Shown here one piece after another: positions 38,978-47,805 of a stretch of DNA of 63,286 bases; the stretch's first letter is position 1, and every line of letters begins with the position of its first letter. A program made the position numbers and the translations under genes. The notes beneath the pieces were generated by a model, which did no database searches, was not told where the DNA came from, and saw nothing but the letters and a program-made list of their open reading frames with translations. Origin of the DNA: Flavobacteriaceae bacterium PS02337 (GTDB taxonomy: Bacteria > Bacteroidota > Bacteroidia > Flavobacteriales > Flavobacteriaceae); assembly GCA_029959285.1 (NCBI GenBank), contig JASCOE010000021.1, positions 1 through 63,286 of the forward strand, in the 5' to 3' direction.

Positions 38978-40276
38978 ATGAAAGAAAATAACAAAAAGAC
39001 CGGAATTCTGGTAGACGAAGACGGTCACAGCACTGAATCCCTCGGGTATGAGGAAAAAAAAAACAGCAGTGAGCGCTTTATAAAGCCGCTCATCTTTGCG
39101 CTTATGGGTGTTGTCTTTGTAGGCTGTATGCTGCTGATTTTTAAGCCTTCCACCCAAAAGGAGAAAACCCAGGAGATGGGGCTGAACGATTCGGTACCCC
39201 AGCCCAGCGAAGAAGCGCTTCAGGCAGACAAGCAAAAGGCCTATGAACAGGAAATGCTCGAAGAGAAACAGCAGCAGAAACGCAATGCCATGGCAACCCT
39301 GGCCGATTATTGGAACCAGGACAGCGAGCAGGAGGATCAAAATGCAGTCCCAGATGAAGGACAGGAAGAAAGCCATGATCCGCAAAAATCAGCGAATCCG
39401 GCTCTGAGCAGCTACCGAAATGCCCAAAATACGCTGGGGTCTTTTTATCAGAATGATAACAGCGAAACGCTGCAGCTTCGAAAACAGCTTGAGCAGACCA
39501 AGCAGAAACTTGCTGAAAAAGAAGTGCCTGCAGGGGTAACTGCAGCGGATCAGCTGGCCCTGATGGAGAAATCCTATCAGATGGCCGCCAAATATCTTCC
39601 TTCGGGAGCCGCTAAAAGTGATGCGGAAAACAGCAGTGGCGCCGCTTCGAGCACAGCGCCAAAAAAGGAAGAATTCTCAGCTCTGGCACCAGCAGCAAAA
39701 GGCATTGTTTCAGCGCTGGTGCGTGAGTCTTCACAGAGTATTATTTTAGACTCCGGCCGCGGATTTTATACAGCAGGTGATGAAAAGCTTCATACGGTAC
39801 TGAAAAACAGCATTAAGGCCAGTGTTGAGCAGAAACAAACCATTATTACTGAAGGTTTGGTAAGACTGCGTTTACTGGAGCCGGCGCAGCTGCAAAACCG
39901 CATTATACCAACCGGCACCATCTTAACAGCCACTGCTAAGATTCAGACAGGGCGCCTGCAGCTAAAGATCACTTCTATAGAACTGCAGGGCAGTATTATC
40001 CCAGTGGAAATTATCATTTATGATCTTGACGGCCAGCAGGGCCTGTATATCCCTTATTCTGCCGAGACCAGCGCCCTGAAGGAAATAGCAGGCAATATGG
40101 GACAGAGTGCAGGGACAAGCGTGATGCTGACCCAGTCTGCCGGACAACAGGCGGCGGCGGATCTTAGCCGCGGCGTGGTTCAGGGAACCTCAGGTTACTT
40201 TTCCAAAAAAGTAAAAACCTCCAAAGTGACGCTAAAAGCAGGACATCAGCTTTTGCTGGTATCTAAAAAACAGTAA
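38978..40276 (+). CDS. traM: TraM, VirB10-like channel protein
   Basis: This 432-residue protein has a short cytoplasmic N-terminus and a membrane helix at about 34-53 (LIFALMGVVFVGCMLLIF). A Gln/Glu-rich coiled linker follows (EKQQQKRNAMATLADYWNQD). The C-terminal VirB10-like beta domain includes AQLQNRIIPTGTILTATAKI and GSIIPVEIIIYDLDGQQGLYIP. It bridges the inner membrane and the outer core of the conjugation channel. traN begins 18 bases later. Confidence 0.88.
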   Translation: MKENNKKTGILVDEDGHSTESLGYEEKKNSSERFIKPLIFALMGVVFVGCMLLIFKPSTQKEKTQEMGLNDSVPQPSEEALQADKQKAYEQEMLEEKQQQKRNAMATLADYWNQDSEQEDQNAVPDEGQEESHDPQKSANPALSSYRNAQNTLGSFYQNDNSETLQLRKQLEQTKQKLAEKEVPAGVTAADQLALMEKSYQMAAKYLPSGAAKSDAENSSGAASSTAPKKEEFSALAPAAKGIVSALVRESSQSIILDSGRGFYTAGDEKLHTVLKNSIKASVEQKQTIITEGLVRLRLLEPAQLQNRIIPTGTILTATAKIQTGRLQLKITSIELQGSIIPVEIIIYDLDGQQGLYIPYSAETSALKEIAGNMGQSAGTSVMLTQSAGQQAAADLSRGVVQGTSGYFSKKVKTSKVTLKAGHQLLLVSKKQ

Positions 40277-40294
40277 TTCTAAATCAAGTACATC

Positions 40295-41185
40295 ATGAAA
40301 AATCAATTTAAAATACTTTGGGTCTGCGCTGTTCTGCTGACAGCTTTACAGCCTTGTTTTTCTCAGCAGAATAAAACCGCGCCGGCTGTTTTGGAAAAAA
40401 TAGGCCCCTATCAGATGCAGGTAACCTACGATAAAACTTCGCATTTAATTTTCCCGGCACCTATTTTGTACGTGGATCTGGGAAGTGAGTACCTGATGGC
40501 TTCAAAGGCTCAGGACGCCCGTAATGTGCTGCGCGTCAAAGCGGCAGTAAAAGACTTCGAACCCGAAACCAACTTTTCGGTCATCACCGACGACGGCAGT
40601 TTTTACAGTTTCAATGTGCGTTACAGCTCCAGCCCGGAAATAGTGAGTTATGATTTGAAAACGATACAAAACAAGACAGGCAGCGCTGGGAGAAACGATG
40701 CGCTTTTTGAAGCGTTAGGAAACATTTCCCCCTCGTCTGCCGCACTGATAATGCAGTGCATTTACAGCAGCGGCAGGCACACTGTAAAGCATATCAAATC
40801 AAAAAGTTTCGGCATTGCCTTTAGTTTAAAAGGCCTGTACATAAACAAGGGAAAATACCTTTTCCATACCCAGGCTGTGAACCGCACTCATGTTCCATTT
40901 AACATCGAGCGCGTGAATTTCAATATTGTGGACAAAAAAACAGCCAGACGCACTGCGCTGCAGCAAAGAGAGCTGCTGCCTTTATCAGTCTATAAGGCTC
41001 AGGAGGTGATTGAAGGGGACTCATCGGATCAGAATGTCTTTCTTCTGGATCAGTTTACCCTTGAAGACAGCAAGATACTGCTCATTGAGATCTTTGAGAA
41101 AAACGGCGGGCGCCACCAGACGCTTCGCGTGAAAAATTCAGATCTTGTAAAAGCCCGATTGACAAGCAATCTGCAGCCGCAGTAA
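40295..41185 (+). CDS. traN: TraN, VirB9-like (DUF4138) exported protein
   Basis: This 296-residue protein has a signal peptide (MKNQFKILWVCAVLLTALQPCFSQQ) and a beta-rich mature domain of the DUF4138/VirB9-like type (LIFPAPILYVDLGSEYLMASKA, FSVITDDGSFYSFNVRY). It forms the outer part of the channel with TraM. A strong terminator follows, so the operon ends here. traO, traP and traQ, present in CTnDOT, are not found downstream. Confidence 0.88.
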   Translation: MKNQFKILWVCAVLLTALQPCFSQQNKTAPAVLEKIGPYQMQVTYDKTSHLIFPAPILYVDLGSEYLMASKAQDARNVLRVKAAVKDFEPETNFSVITDDGSFYSFNVRYSSSPEIVSYDLKTIQNKTGSAGRNDALFEALGNISPSSAALIMQCIYSSGRHTVKHIKSKSFGIAFSLKGLYINKGKYLFHTQAVNRTHVPFNIERVNFNIVDKKTARRTALQQRELLPLSVYKAQEVIEGDSSDQNVFLLDQFTLEDSKILLIEIFEKNGGRHQTLRVKNSDLVKARLTSNLQPQ

Positions 41186-41249
41186 AAACTGGAGCATGGA
41201 CTGGGACGTTTTTTATTTTAATTCCTGCTCCAAAATTACTCGTTCCCCG

Positions 41250-41282
41250 CAGCCCGAAGATGATCTTCGGGCTGTTTTGTTT
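41250..41282 (+). terminator. Strong terminator of the tra operon
   Basis: CAGCCCGAAGA (41250-41260) pairs perfectly with TCTTCGGGCTG (41264-41274) around a TGA loop, followed by TTTTGTTT. It ends the traE-traN transcript. Confidence 0.88.
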
Positions 41283-41376
41283 ACAGTTACTGCTGCTCAA
41301 GGCAATATTAGAATTAAGCAACAAACTAAAAATCAGTACATTTATATCTTTTTATAAGCTGTAAAACTGTACTGCT

Positions 41377-41934
41377 ATGAAAGATATTATCGACCGCACC
41401 AATAGATTTTACCTTGAAATGTCCAGAAATATACTTTCTGAAATGCAGTATGATGTGCTTCACAAACTCCTTATAGAAAAAATGCCATTAGAAGAAGCAG
41501 CCCAGCAATGCGAAATGACATCCCAAGACGTCAATGAGCTTTACCAGAGTACTTTCAGCACAGTAAAAGCGGTAAGCGAACTGTTTTCAGAAATCGACGA
41601 GTACGAGAAAAAACTCCGCGGATTAAAGCGTCAACTAAACCCAAACCCCAGCCCGGCTCAAATCAGAAAAGAAAAAAAGGAAAAAGACCGGCAGAAACTG
41701 ATTTACGATAGCCAGTTTCCTTTCAGCAGAAGAATGTACAGCATGTTTGGTGTTTTAGATGTGAGAACCTTTGGAGATCTGGCCGATATTCCGCTAAAGG
41801 ATTTTCAGCATTTCAGGGGATTTAAAATAAAGTGCAAAGAAGAACTCATAGCCTTTATCGAGTTTGAAAACATAGCGTATCTTTTCAAAGGCTTTTCCCG
41901 CTGGAAAAAAGAGCCTATTATACAATTAAAATAA
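41377..41934 (+). CDS. Possible regulator with sigma-like HTH and RNAP alpha-CTD-like end
   Basis: This 185-residue protein has a predicted helix-turn-helix near residues 20-60 (MQYDVLHKLLIEKMPLEEAAQQCEMTSQDV), like sigma region 4. A basic linker follows (IRKEKKEKDRQK). The C-terminal part (DVRTFGDLADIPLKDFQHFRGFKIKCKEELIAFI) resembles the helix-hairpin-helix of the RNA polymerase alpha C-terminal domain. It may contact promoters and regulate the neighbouring tra or PRTRC operons. It is flanked by terminators on both sides, so it is a single-gene unit. The function is inference. Confidence 0.6.
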   Translation: MKDIIDRTNRFYLEMSRNILSEMQYDVLHKLLIEKMPLEEAAQQCEMTSQDVNELYQSTFSTVKAVSELFSEIDEYEKKLRGLKRQLNPNPSPAQIRKEKKEKDRQKLIYDSQFPFSRRMYSMFGVLDVRTFGDLADIPLKDFQHFRGFKIKCKEELIAFIEFENIAYLFKGFSRWKKEPIIQLK

Positions 41935-41949
41935 AAGCCATAAAAAAAA

Positions 41950-42149
41950 GGCGGTCTTCTTTTGCTTCTTTTCTTTGGCCGGCGCGGAAAGAAAAGAAGT
42001 CCGCCTAAAACAAAAAAAAGGGATGCTGGACATCCCTTAAAAAAACCGCAGCGGGTCTGGTAAAATAGCGGGCACTGCATTTTGGCAGAGGCGCTCTACC
42101 GCTTAAACGCAAAAAGACTGTCCCGACCAGCGGAAGGGAGTGTCTTTTT
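41950..42149. terminator. Three stem-loops between convergent operons
   Basis: An imperfect inverted repeat (GGCGG...TTCTTTT / AAAAGAAG...CCGCC, 41950-42005) is followed by a perfect hairpin (AAGGGATG ctgga CATCCCTT, 42018-42038). A third stem (AAAAAGACTGTCCC / GGGAGTGTCTTTTT, 42111-42149) has two mismatches. Together they separate the plus-strand regulator from the minus-strand PRTRC operon and probably terminate both ways. Confidence 0.6.
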
Positions 42150-42166
42150 GCCGCCCGGGATCGGGC

Positions 42167-42970
42167 TTATCCAACCGCAATGGGCTGTGAGCGGAAATCT
42201 TTCAAATTCAGAAAAAATCCCCTGTTTGCGGTCATTCCGTTTCGGAACAAGTTCCACAAAAGCGAGCATCCCATCTGTGCCAAAGCAGAATTGATAAACA
42301 AGTCCTGCTTTTCAAGCGCTTCTGCCAGTGAACAGCTCGGGGTGTCGTCAGCGGTTTGCGATTGCTTTAACAGCTCTCCAAATTCCTCGGTCACAAAGGG
42401 AAGGCTCTCCACTGTTTCAAACTTTTCGGACTTGGGCTGTTTGATTTCCCCAATAGTCGATAATACAACCTGTCCTGTATACTGGCTGTTGCCAAAATCC
42501 ATCCAGTATCTGGGGTCGTCCCTGTGGTGTGCGCGTCTGCTGTTTTTTAAAATATCGGCTATGTCAAAACGGGATTTTGCAGTGTCCGTACAAGTAATAT
42601 AAATAGTAGCTTTCGCATTAGTCGGCAGTTTTCCAAAACTGTCCCTTTGAAATTTTTGGGTTTCCGCTTTCCAGTTTGTTCCCATAAAACGATTTGCACG
42701 GTTTATGAGTGCCACAGATTTGTACAGCCCCACTTCGCTTTGGGCAAAACGCTGTCTTCCGAGATTGGCGGTTGTGATACTATCATCATCCCATAGGCGC
42801 ACCGCAAGACCTGCGTGTCCGAGCGCTGTGAGGCTGTGGTTCATTTCCATCAGGGCAGTAAGCACTTTTGAGCCTGTACCGCCTGCCCCTATAAGGTTTA
42901 CCGTTATTGGATTTGTGGGACTAATCAGATACGGGTCTGTAAAATGCATTTTGGTTTTCTCAGTTTTCAT
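42167..42970 (-). CDS. PRTRC-system ThiF-family protein
   Basis: This 267-residue E1-like adenylation domain has the nucleotide-binding loop LIGAGGTGSKV and the later segment LWDDDSITTANLGRQRF. ThiF-like enzymes adenylate a C-terminal glycine of a ubiquitin-like partner, but the substrate in the PRTRC cluster is unknown. Its start overlaps the PRTRC B stop by four bases (ATGA). It is the last gene of the minus-strand operon, followed by a terminator-like stem. Confidence 0.88.
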   Translation of the reverse strand: MKTEKTKMHFTDPYLISPTNPITVNLIGAGGTGSKVLTALMEMNHSLTALGHAGLAVRLWDDDSITTANLGRQRFAQSEVGLYKSVALINRANRFMGTNWKAETQKFQRDSFGKLPTNAKATIYITCTDTAKSRFDIADILKNSRRAHHRDDPRYWMDFGNSQYTGQVVLSTIGEIKQPKSEKFETVESLPFVTEEFGELLKQSQTADDTPSCSLAEALEKQDLFINSALAQMGCSLLWNLFRNGMTANRGFFLNLKDFRSQPIAVG

Positions 42971-43695
42971 GACAATAGGTTTTTAAGTGTTTTAGTATTG
43001 GTTTTCAATACTTCCTTTGGAAAGTTTCTGCCTGTAGCGACAAGGTCTTTCCACAGGCTTAAGCAGTTACCTTTTACAGGGCTGTGCTCTCCCATCAGGT
43101 GGCTGAAATAGCTGTTGAAAAAATAATCCTCCCACGCCTTTGTAAATTCCTCCACCGATGCGGAATTTTTAATATCGATACTCACTGATCCCATACATAC
43201 CCTGCCGTCCTGGTAGATATTGAAAAATGGCGCATAATAAAGCGGTGTTTTCTCGGTTGGTCTCCTGTCACTTGAAAGCGCAAACACCCTAAGGCTGTTT
43301 TTTGTCGCCTGCCAGACCATGGGCGGTACAAATGCCTGATCGTTCGCAATGCCAAGACCCTCTATAAAATAAAGGTTTCTTTTTTGGGATTTGGTGTACC
43401 ACAGCACAGCGCCTTTGTCTCTGCTCGGATTAACATGCAGGATACTGGCGGGCAGAATCCCGACGGATTTCAAAAAAGCAGACTGCTTCTGTTTTTCGGT
43501 TGTAAGCGCCTTGGCGAGCTTCTCCGCTTCACGCTCTGTCAGCGGATGCGCATTGATTGGCGTGCCGTTTGCATCCATATCAAAGTGCTCCACATATACC
43601 TCTTTATCCAAGGCATTGCTTTCATAGAAAACAAGTGCGGATTTCGGGTGGTAAAGCGTCCCGAAATCCCCTGTTATGTCAATTGCATTATTCAT
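42967..43695 (-). CDS. PRTRC-system protein B
   Basis: This 242-residue protein of the PRTRC cluster begins MNNAIDITGDFGTLYHPKSALVFY. I chose the ATG at 43695 because the open frame further upstream lies within the preceding gene. Its sequence (HVNPSRDKGAVLWYTKSQKRNLYF, ASVEEFTKAWEDYFFNSYFSHL) fits PRTRC protein B. The role is unknown. It overlaps the F-like gene at its start and the ThiF gene at its end, so the three are translationally coupled. Confidence 0.82.
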   Translation of the reverse strand: MNNAIDITGDFGTLYHPKSALVFYESNALDKEVYVEHFDMDANGTPINAHPLTEREAEKLAKALTTEKQKQSAFLKSVGILPASILHVNPSRDKGAVLWYTKSQKRNLYFIEGLGIANDQAFVPPMVWQATKNSLRVFALSSDRRPTEKTPLYYAPFFNIYQDGRVCMGSVSIDIKNSASVEEFTKAWEDYFFNSYFSHLMGEHSPVKGNCLSLWKDLVATGRNFPKEVLKTNTKTLKNLLS

Positions 43696-44860
43696 TTTCG
43701 TTTTGTTTATAGTTATACAATATAGCGCACAGGTCATCCAAAAGGGAAAACAATCGGTTTTCAAAATCAAGGCTGTTTTGTGTCGGCTCATTTCCGTCAA
43801 AGCATTTTAAAATAGTCGGCTCATCCATTGCACCGTACTCATTAAACTCGCTGTTGATGCTCTGCTCTATGCTTTCATACAGCCATCCTTTGGTGTCCGA
43901 GACAAAGGAAATGTACTTTTCCATCCCGATGCTCTCGTCTTCCGTATCGTCTTCATCCTGTTCATATATGGGCGCATTTCTAAAAATACTCTGCTCGGGG
44001 TACTCGCTGTATAAGTCAAAGGCTTTTTTCGCCATAACCATACACTGCTTATCAAAGGCATCACGGCTCTTAAAGCCGTTAAAACGCTTTTCGAACACGG
44101 CTAAATTCATACGGTTGAAAATCTTCTGTTCCATAAAGTCGCCAATCAGTTCCGCCTTGTCAAACTCCCGCACATACCTCTCGTTTTCTTCCCTGTCCTC
44201 GTCCTGTTCTGTCCATTCCCTGTGCATTTCATAAAGCCAGTACAGGTAGCTTCCCTGCTGTCTGAAATACGGCACATCGGCGCTATGATAGAGATAAGAG
44301 CAGACCGATAAAAGCAGGTGTGCATTCTCTTTGCGCTTTGGGTCTCTCAGCATCTGATAAATCGGTTCCACAGGGATATAATACAGCGTTGTGCCTGTGC
44401 TGTATTTTTCTTCGCTGACTAAACAAGTTTTCGTACTGTCCTGCAATACCTGCAGTTCGGAAAAGTTCCGCACACTTTTTTTAAGCTTCTCTTCCAAATC
44501 CCACAAAGCGAGCGCCGTATTATAGGGATATTCAAAATGACGGGTCGGCATAGGCACAATATTATAATGCCCCGCAAGACTGTCAAGGGAGGCATAAAAA
44601 TCGCTTTCCATTTTGGAAATATCCTGAACAGCCAGTACCGTTTTGTTTTCTTGCAGTATGGGCAGAAATGAAACCTTTAGAAAACCATCGGAAGCATCCC
44701 CGCAGGCACTGCCCTTGGTTTGTCTTTCTGAACTTCGCTCGCATCTTTTGGTCTCTGCATCCAAGCCATAAACCCTACGAGCTGTCCGTGCAGTTGTTTT
44801 TGTCTTTTTCGCTCGGGCAGTTGTACTGTTCCCGATATAATTGTCTGTCGCATAATTCAT
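43688..44860 (-). CDS. Probable PRTRC-system protein F-like
   Basis: This 390-residue acidic protein lies between PRTRC C and B, where protein F sits in the clusters I know. The N-terminus is basic and low in complexity (RAKKTKTTARTARRVYG). The rest is mainly helical (LWDLEEKLKKSVRNF, VREFDKAELIGDFMEQKIF). There is no membrane segment. It overlaps the start of the next gene. The F assignment rests on position and length more than on motifs. Confidence 0.6.
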   Translation of the reverse strand: MNYATDNYIGNSTTARAKKTKTTARTARRVYGLDAETKRCERSSERQTKGSACGDASDGFLKVSFLPILQENKTVLAVQDISKMESDFYASLDSLAGHYNIVPMPTRHFEYPYNTALALWDLEEKLKKSVRNFSELQVLQDSTKTCLVSEEKYSTGTTLYYIPVEPIYQMLRDPKRKENAHLLLSVCSYLYHSADVPYFRQQGSYLYWLYEMHREWTEQDEDREENERYVREFDKAELIGDFMEQKIFNRMNLAVFEKRFNGFKSRDAFDKQCMVMAKKAFDLYSEYPEQSIFRNAPIYEQDEDDTEDESIGMEKYISFVSDTKGWLYESIEQSINSEFNEYGAMDEPTILKCFDGNEPTQNSLDFENRLFSLLDDLCAILYNYKQNENE

Positions 44861-44876
44861 GGCTTTAAAATTTTGG

Positions 44877-45095
44877 TTATCCTTTTGTTCCCATTACCGT
44901 TTCAAACCTATACTCGACCGCATCGTCCCTGATAACAGGGGCAGATATTTTAGAGGTGGTCAGTATTGGGTAAGTGGGGGCGTAAAAATTCAGTACCGCC
45001 TCGGTGCTCCATCTGGGTTCAGGGTCGGAAAGTCTTATTTCCTGCCCCTTGTCTTTGAGTATAAAAACCCGCTGTAATTGTGTCGCTAATAACAT
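44877..45095 (-). CDS. PRTRC-system protein C
   Basis: This 72-residue protein starts MLLATQLQRVFILKDKGQEI and ends FETVMGTKG, a typical PRTRC C end. It looks like a small ubiquitin-like beta fold ending in Lys-Gly, which would suit the ThiF-like enzyme in the same operon as adenylating partner; that link is inference. The frame extends upstream to 45299, but that part overlaps PRTRC E in another frame and has biased composition, so I start at 45095. Confidence 0.85.
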   Translation of the reverse strand: MLLATQLQRVFILKDKGQEIRLSDPEPRWSTEAVLNFYAPTYPILTTSKISAPVIRDDAVEYRFETVMGTKG

Positions 45096-45111
45096 GATTG
45101 CTGTATTTAGA

Positions 45112-45798
45112 TTAATATTTCTGCTCTTCGGGTTCGTCTTCGGGCTCTTCTTCCCAGTATTCACTTTCGGGCTCTTCGATTTCCTGCTCATCCGTTTCAT
45201 GCTCCTGCTTCTCATCATTGCCATAGTCGGGAAAAAGCGCATCTTTGGGCGGTTCGGGCTTTGCGGACTCTGTGGAACTGCCGAACAGATCGGGCGCAAA
45301 CTGGGCTGACAGTTCGGATTTACGTTTTCGTATCTGCTCCGCTTTTAGGGGGAACTCATGCATTTCAGGCACTTTTATCCATGCCTCGCGGAATTTCCCT
45401 TCTTTTTCAAGTTCGTCTGCTTTCGCCATGGCATCACTGAATTTTTTGTCTTTCGCTTCAGCTTCTTTCTTTTGGCTGTCAGCTTTTTCCTTTTCCTTTG
45501 CCGACTGCTTTTTGGTATCTTCAAGCTGTTTCATATAGCCATCCATATCCACCATAAGACCTGAAGCAGACTGAATAGGCATTTTTATATTCTCAAAAAA
45601 ACCGCTGTCCAGTTCCTCGGCTGTCCCCCTGAGGTTCAATGGCGGTATGCTGTGTTTGGCGTTGTCCCCGCACGCCTCGTTTTTGAGCATGACAAGGACA
45701 ATAAGCCTGTCCTCTGCCCCTTTGGCAATGGTAATGTGCAGGTCTCCTATAATCTGCAATTGTGCTATCTGATTGAAAAAATTAGTTGTCGTTTCCAT
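45112..45798 (-). CDS. PRTRC-system protein E
   Basis: This 228-residue protein begins METTTNFFNQIAQLQIIGDL and contains the typical PRTRC E segment LIVLVMLKNEACGDNA. The middle region is a Lys/Glu-rich coil (KKQSAKEKEKADSQKKEAEAK), and the C-terminus is very acidic (EEPEDEPEEQ). The function is unknown. It is the first clearly PRTRC gene of the operon; DUF932 and Ssb genes precede it on the same strand. Confidence 0.85.
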   Translation of the reverse strand: METTTNFFNQIAQLQIIGDLHITIAKGAEDRLIVLVMLKNEACGDNAKHSIPPLNLRGTAEELDSGFFENIKMPIQSASGLMVDMDGYMKQLEDTKKQSAKEKEKADSQKKEAEAKDKKFSDAMAKADELEKEGKFREAWIKVPEMHEFPLKAEQIRKRKSELSAQFAPDLFGSSTESAKPEPPKDALFPDYGNDEKQEHETDEQEIEEPESEYWEEEPEDEPEEQKY

Positions 45799-45950
45799 AG
45801 TTTAATTTTAATTTTTTAATAACGAGTTCTATTACGCTCTGCTCATCATGCCCTATTTTGTAAAGGCGGTCGATATAGCTGCGTCAGGTAAAAACTGATT
45901 TAATAAGGCTGTTACCATATCAGAAAATAGCCCTTATTTTATCTGATTGT

Positions 45951-47024
45951 CTAATTAAGACGCAGGATTTCAGCCCCCTCCGCCTTAAAAGCTGTGCAGA
46001 GTTCAAACGCCTTTTGTGCCTTTGCCTGCGCTGTGCCTCCCATCACAATGGACTGCAGTTTTGCCTCACTGTCCTTGTATTTTCGCACGTTCTGACAATA
46101 GCCCGTCACGGCATTGTAAGCCCCGAAAAGTGTCCCTTTGGTGGTTTCCATCTGCTGTGATTCGCTTGCCATGGCATAGGCAAAGGCATCATCGATGGTA
46201 TTTTTAAACACGGCTGAAACCTCATCTTCCGCCCCTTTTTTAAGTAAAGCCAGTGTTTCATTATTGGGGCACAGCGCTAATTGAATCAATTTCTTCACTT
46301 CTCGGTCTGTTACTTTTACCTGCGCCCATTCATTAAAGATGCCTTCAAGCTGACGGCTGAGTGTGTCCGCCAGTCCCATAACCTTGTGCGCATCGTCAAG
46401 GCGCTGTTTTGCCCCTGAGGTGTGGCGGATGCGCACCACGTTGCTCATCGAGCGGAGCGAAGCATTAAGGGTGTTTTGGCATACGATTCGGATGGGCGTA
46501 AAAGCCGCTGTGATGCTTCCGCTCCCATCGTGGGAGGTGGTCAGGAAAATATATTTTTCGGTTACATCATCCCCTTTTCCTACCCTTATATAATCAGGGA
46601 GTTTGGCTGTGATAAAGATTCGCTCCCCCTTTCCGAGCGCCCCTGCGGTTTCGTATAATATTCCCTCACCCCCGCCTACAATGGCATCAAAAAAGCTGAA
46701 CGCCTCACGGTTCTGAACGATATGGTAATCCTTCCCCACCACACCCAATACGGCATTGTTATCGGTGCGCAGGGTGGCAAAGGCGTCAGGGACTGAAAGT
46801 TCAGTGCTTCCTATTTCGATGCCCTCGGCAGTCTGGATAATGCCTGAGCCTTTAGTGTATAAAGGACTTTTAGCAACCTCATAGTCAAGCCCCGCATGTC
46901 TGATGGCTTCGGAGCTTGTCGGGTACTGCTCCACAATCTGCCCGAGCCCGTGCCATGCTTTCTGCTTTACGCTGAAAAATGAATACTTTGCTGTTTCTTG
47001 GTTGTAATTGATATTATGTGCCAT
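45951..47024 (-). CDS. DUF932-family protein
   Basis: This 357-residue protein belongs to the DUF932 phage/plasmid family. It begins MAHNINYNQETAKYSFFSVK and has the family motifs AWHGLG, VVGKDYHIVQNREAFSFFDAI and FTPIRIVCQNTLNASL. Relatives occur with Ssb and PRTRC genes on plasmids and conjugative elements. The function is unproven, though links to DNA metabolism have been suggested by context. I chose the ATG at 47024; the frame extends to 47078 but with weak composition. Confidence 0.85.
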   Translation of the reverse strand: MAHNINYNQETAKYSFFSVKQKAWHGLGQIVEQYPTSSEAIRHAGLDYEVAKSPLYTKGSGIIQTAEGIEIGSTELSVPDAFATLRTDNNAVLGVVGKDYHIVQNREAFSFFDAIVGGGEGILYETAGALGKGERIFITAKLPDYIRVGKGDDVTEKYIFLTTSHDGSGSITAAFTPIRIVCQNTLNASLRSMSNVVRIRHTSGAKQRLDDAHKVMGLADTLSRQLEGIFNEWAQVKVTDREVKKLIQLALCPNNETLALLKKGAEDEVSAVFKNTIDDAFAYAMASESQQMETTKGTLFGAYNAVTGYCQNVRKYKDSEAKLQSIVMGGTAQAKAQKAFELCTAFKAEGAEILRLN

Positions 47025-47074
47025 GATATTTGATTTTAAAAGTTTGAAATTGTTTAGAATCCTTAACTGCCTGC

Positions 47075-47494
47075 TCAAAAAGGCATGTCGTCCTCAGGCT
47101 CTTTTACGATAACCTTTTTGCTTTCTCCCTGACGGGCAGGCTCTGCGCTATGGGCCTCAGGCGCTGTGTGCACTGTACCTGATTTCTGACCGCCCCCGTG
47201 CAGTTTGATATTCGAGGTGTTGAAATTCAGCCCTGCGCGGGGCTCTCCGTCACTGCCCGTCCACGCCCTTGCGCTTACCCTGCCTGTGAGTTCCACCACC
47301 GTGCCTTTGGTCAGCCACTCGGCTACCCTTGGGCTGATCCAGTAGGCGCACTCTAAAAACGTGGTCTGCTCCACCCTGTCGCCTTTTTTGTTTTTGTAGC
47401 TCTCATTGATGGCTACTGAAAAATTTACCACCTGTCTGCTGTCTGGCAATGTGCGCACCTGCGCATCTCTTGTCAATCTCCCTGTAATGTTCAT
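47075..47494 (-). CDS. ssb: Single-stranded DNA-binding protein
   Basis: This 139-residue OB-fold protein begins MNITGRLTRDAQVRTLPDSR and has the family segments VNFSVAINES and FLECAYWISPRVAEWL. The flexible tail ends in the acidic tip EDDMPF, which binds partner proteins. It would coat the single strand made during conjugative transfer or protect incoming DNA. It is the first gene of the PRTRC-side operon, with a 51-base gap to DUF932. Confidence 0.93.
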   Translation of the reverse strand: MNITGRLTRDAQVRTLPDSRQVVNFSVAINESYKNKKGDRVEQTTFLECAYWISPRVAEWLTKGTVVELTGRVSARAWTGSDGEPRAGLNFNTSNIKLHGGGQKSGTVHTAPEAHSAEPARQGESKKVIVKEPEDDMPF

Positions 47495-47722
47495 GATTTC
47501 TGATTTTTAAATTGTTGCTTTCTTTATCCCGCCCTGCATTGTTGCTTTTTATTTTTTTTACTTTTTTTCTGAAATTTATTCGGCAATGAGAGCTGGCGCT
47601 GTTTTGTTTCATCATTGCTTTATCCAATATTTTAATTTCCATTTCTGACATTTTTTTTTATTCGTCTAAAGAGCCGCAGTATGCTATGTTTTGTTTCATG
47701 AGCATAAAAAGGTTAGTGTCCT

Positions 47723-47805
47723 GCAGAAGCAAGGCTTTGAAAAAAATACAACCCGCATGGGTGGAGATTTTTTATCAAATCCGAAGGGCATGGCCTTGCT
47801 TCTGC
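47723..47805. repeat. 13-base inverted repeat with 57-base spacer
   Basis: GCAGAAGCAAGGC (47723-47735) and GCCTTGCTTCTGC (47793-47805) are exact reverse complements. Possible meanings include a structured RNA, a replication or transfer site, or a remnant of a mobile-element end. Confidence 0.5.

Noticed and set aside
42061-42115. tRNA-like stretch on the minus strand (AGCGGTAGAGCGCC resembles a D-arm)
   Set aside because: No acceptor stem, anticodon arm or TpsiC arm can be folded around it.
45096-45299. N-terminal extension of the PRTRC C frame
   Set aside because: It overlaps PRTRC E in another frame and has Arg/Ser/Lys-biased composition; the family starts at 45095.
47403-47651. 82-codon minus-strand frame overlapping ssb
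   Set aside because: It runs into ssb in another frame, and its end is a shadow of that gene.
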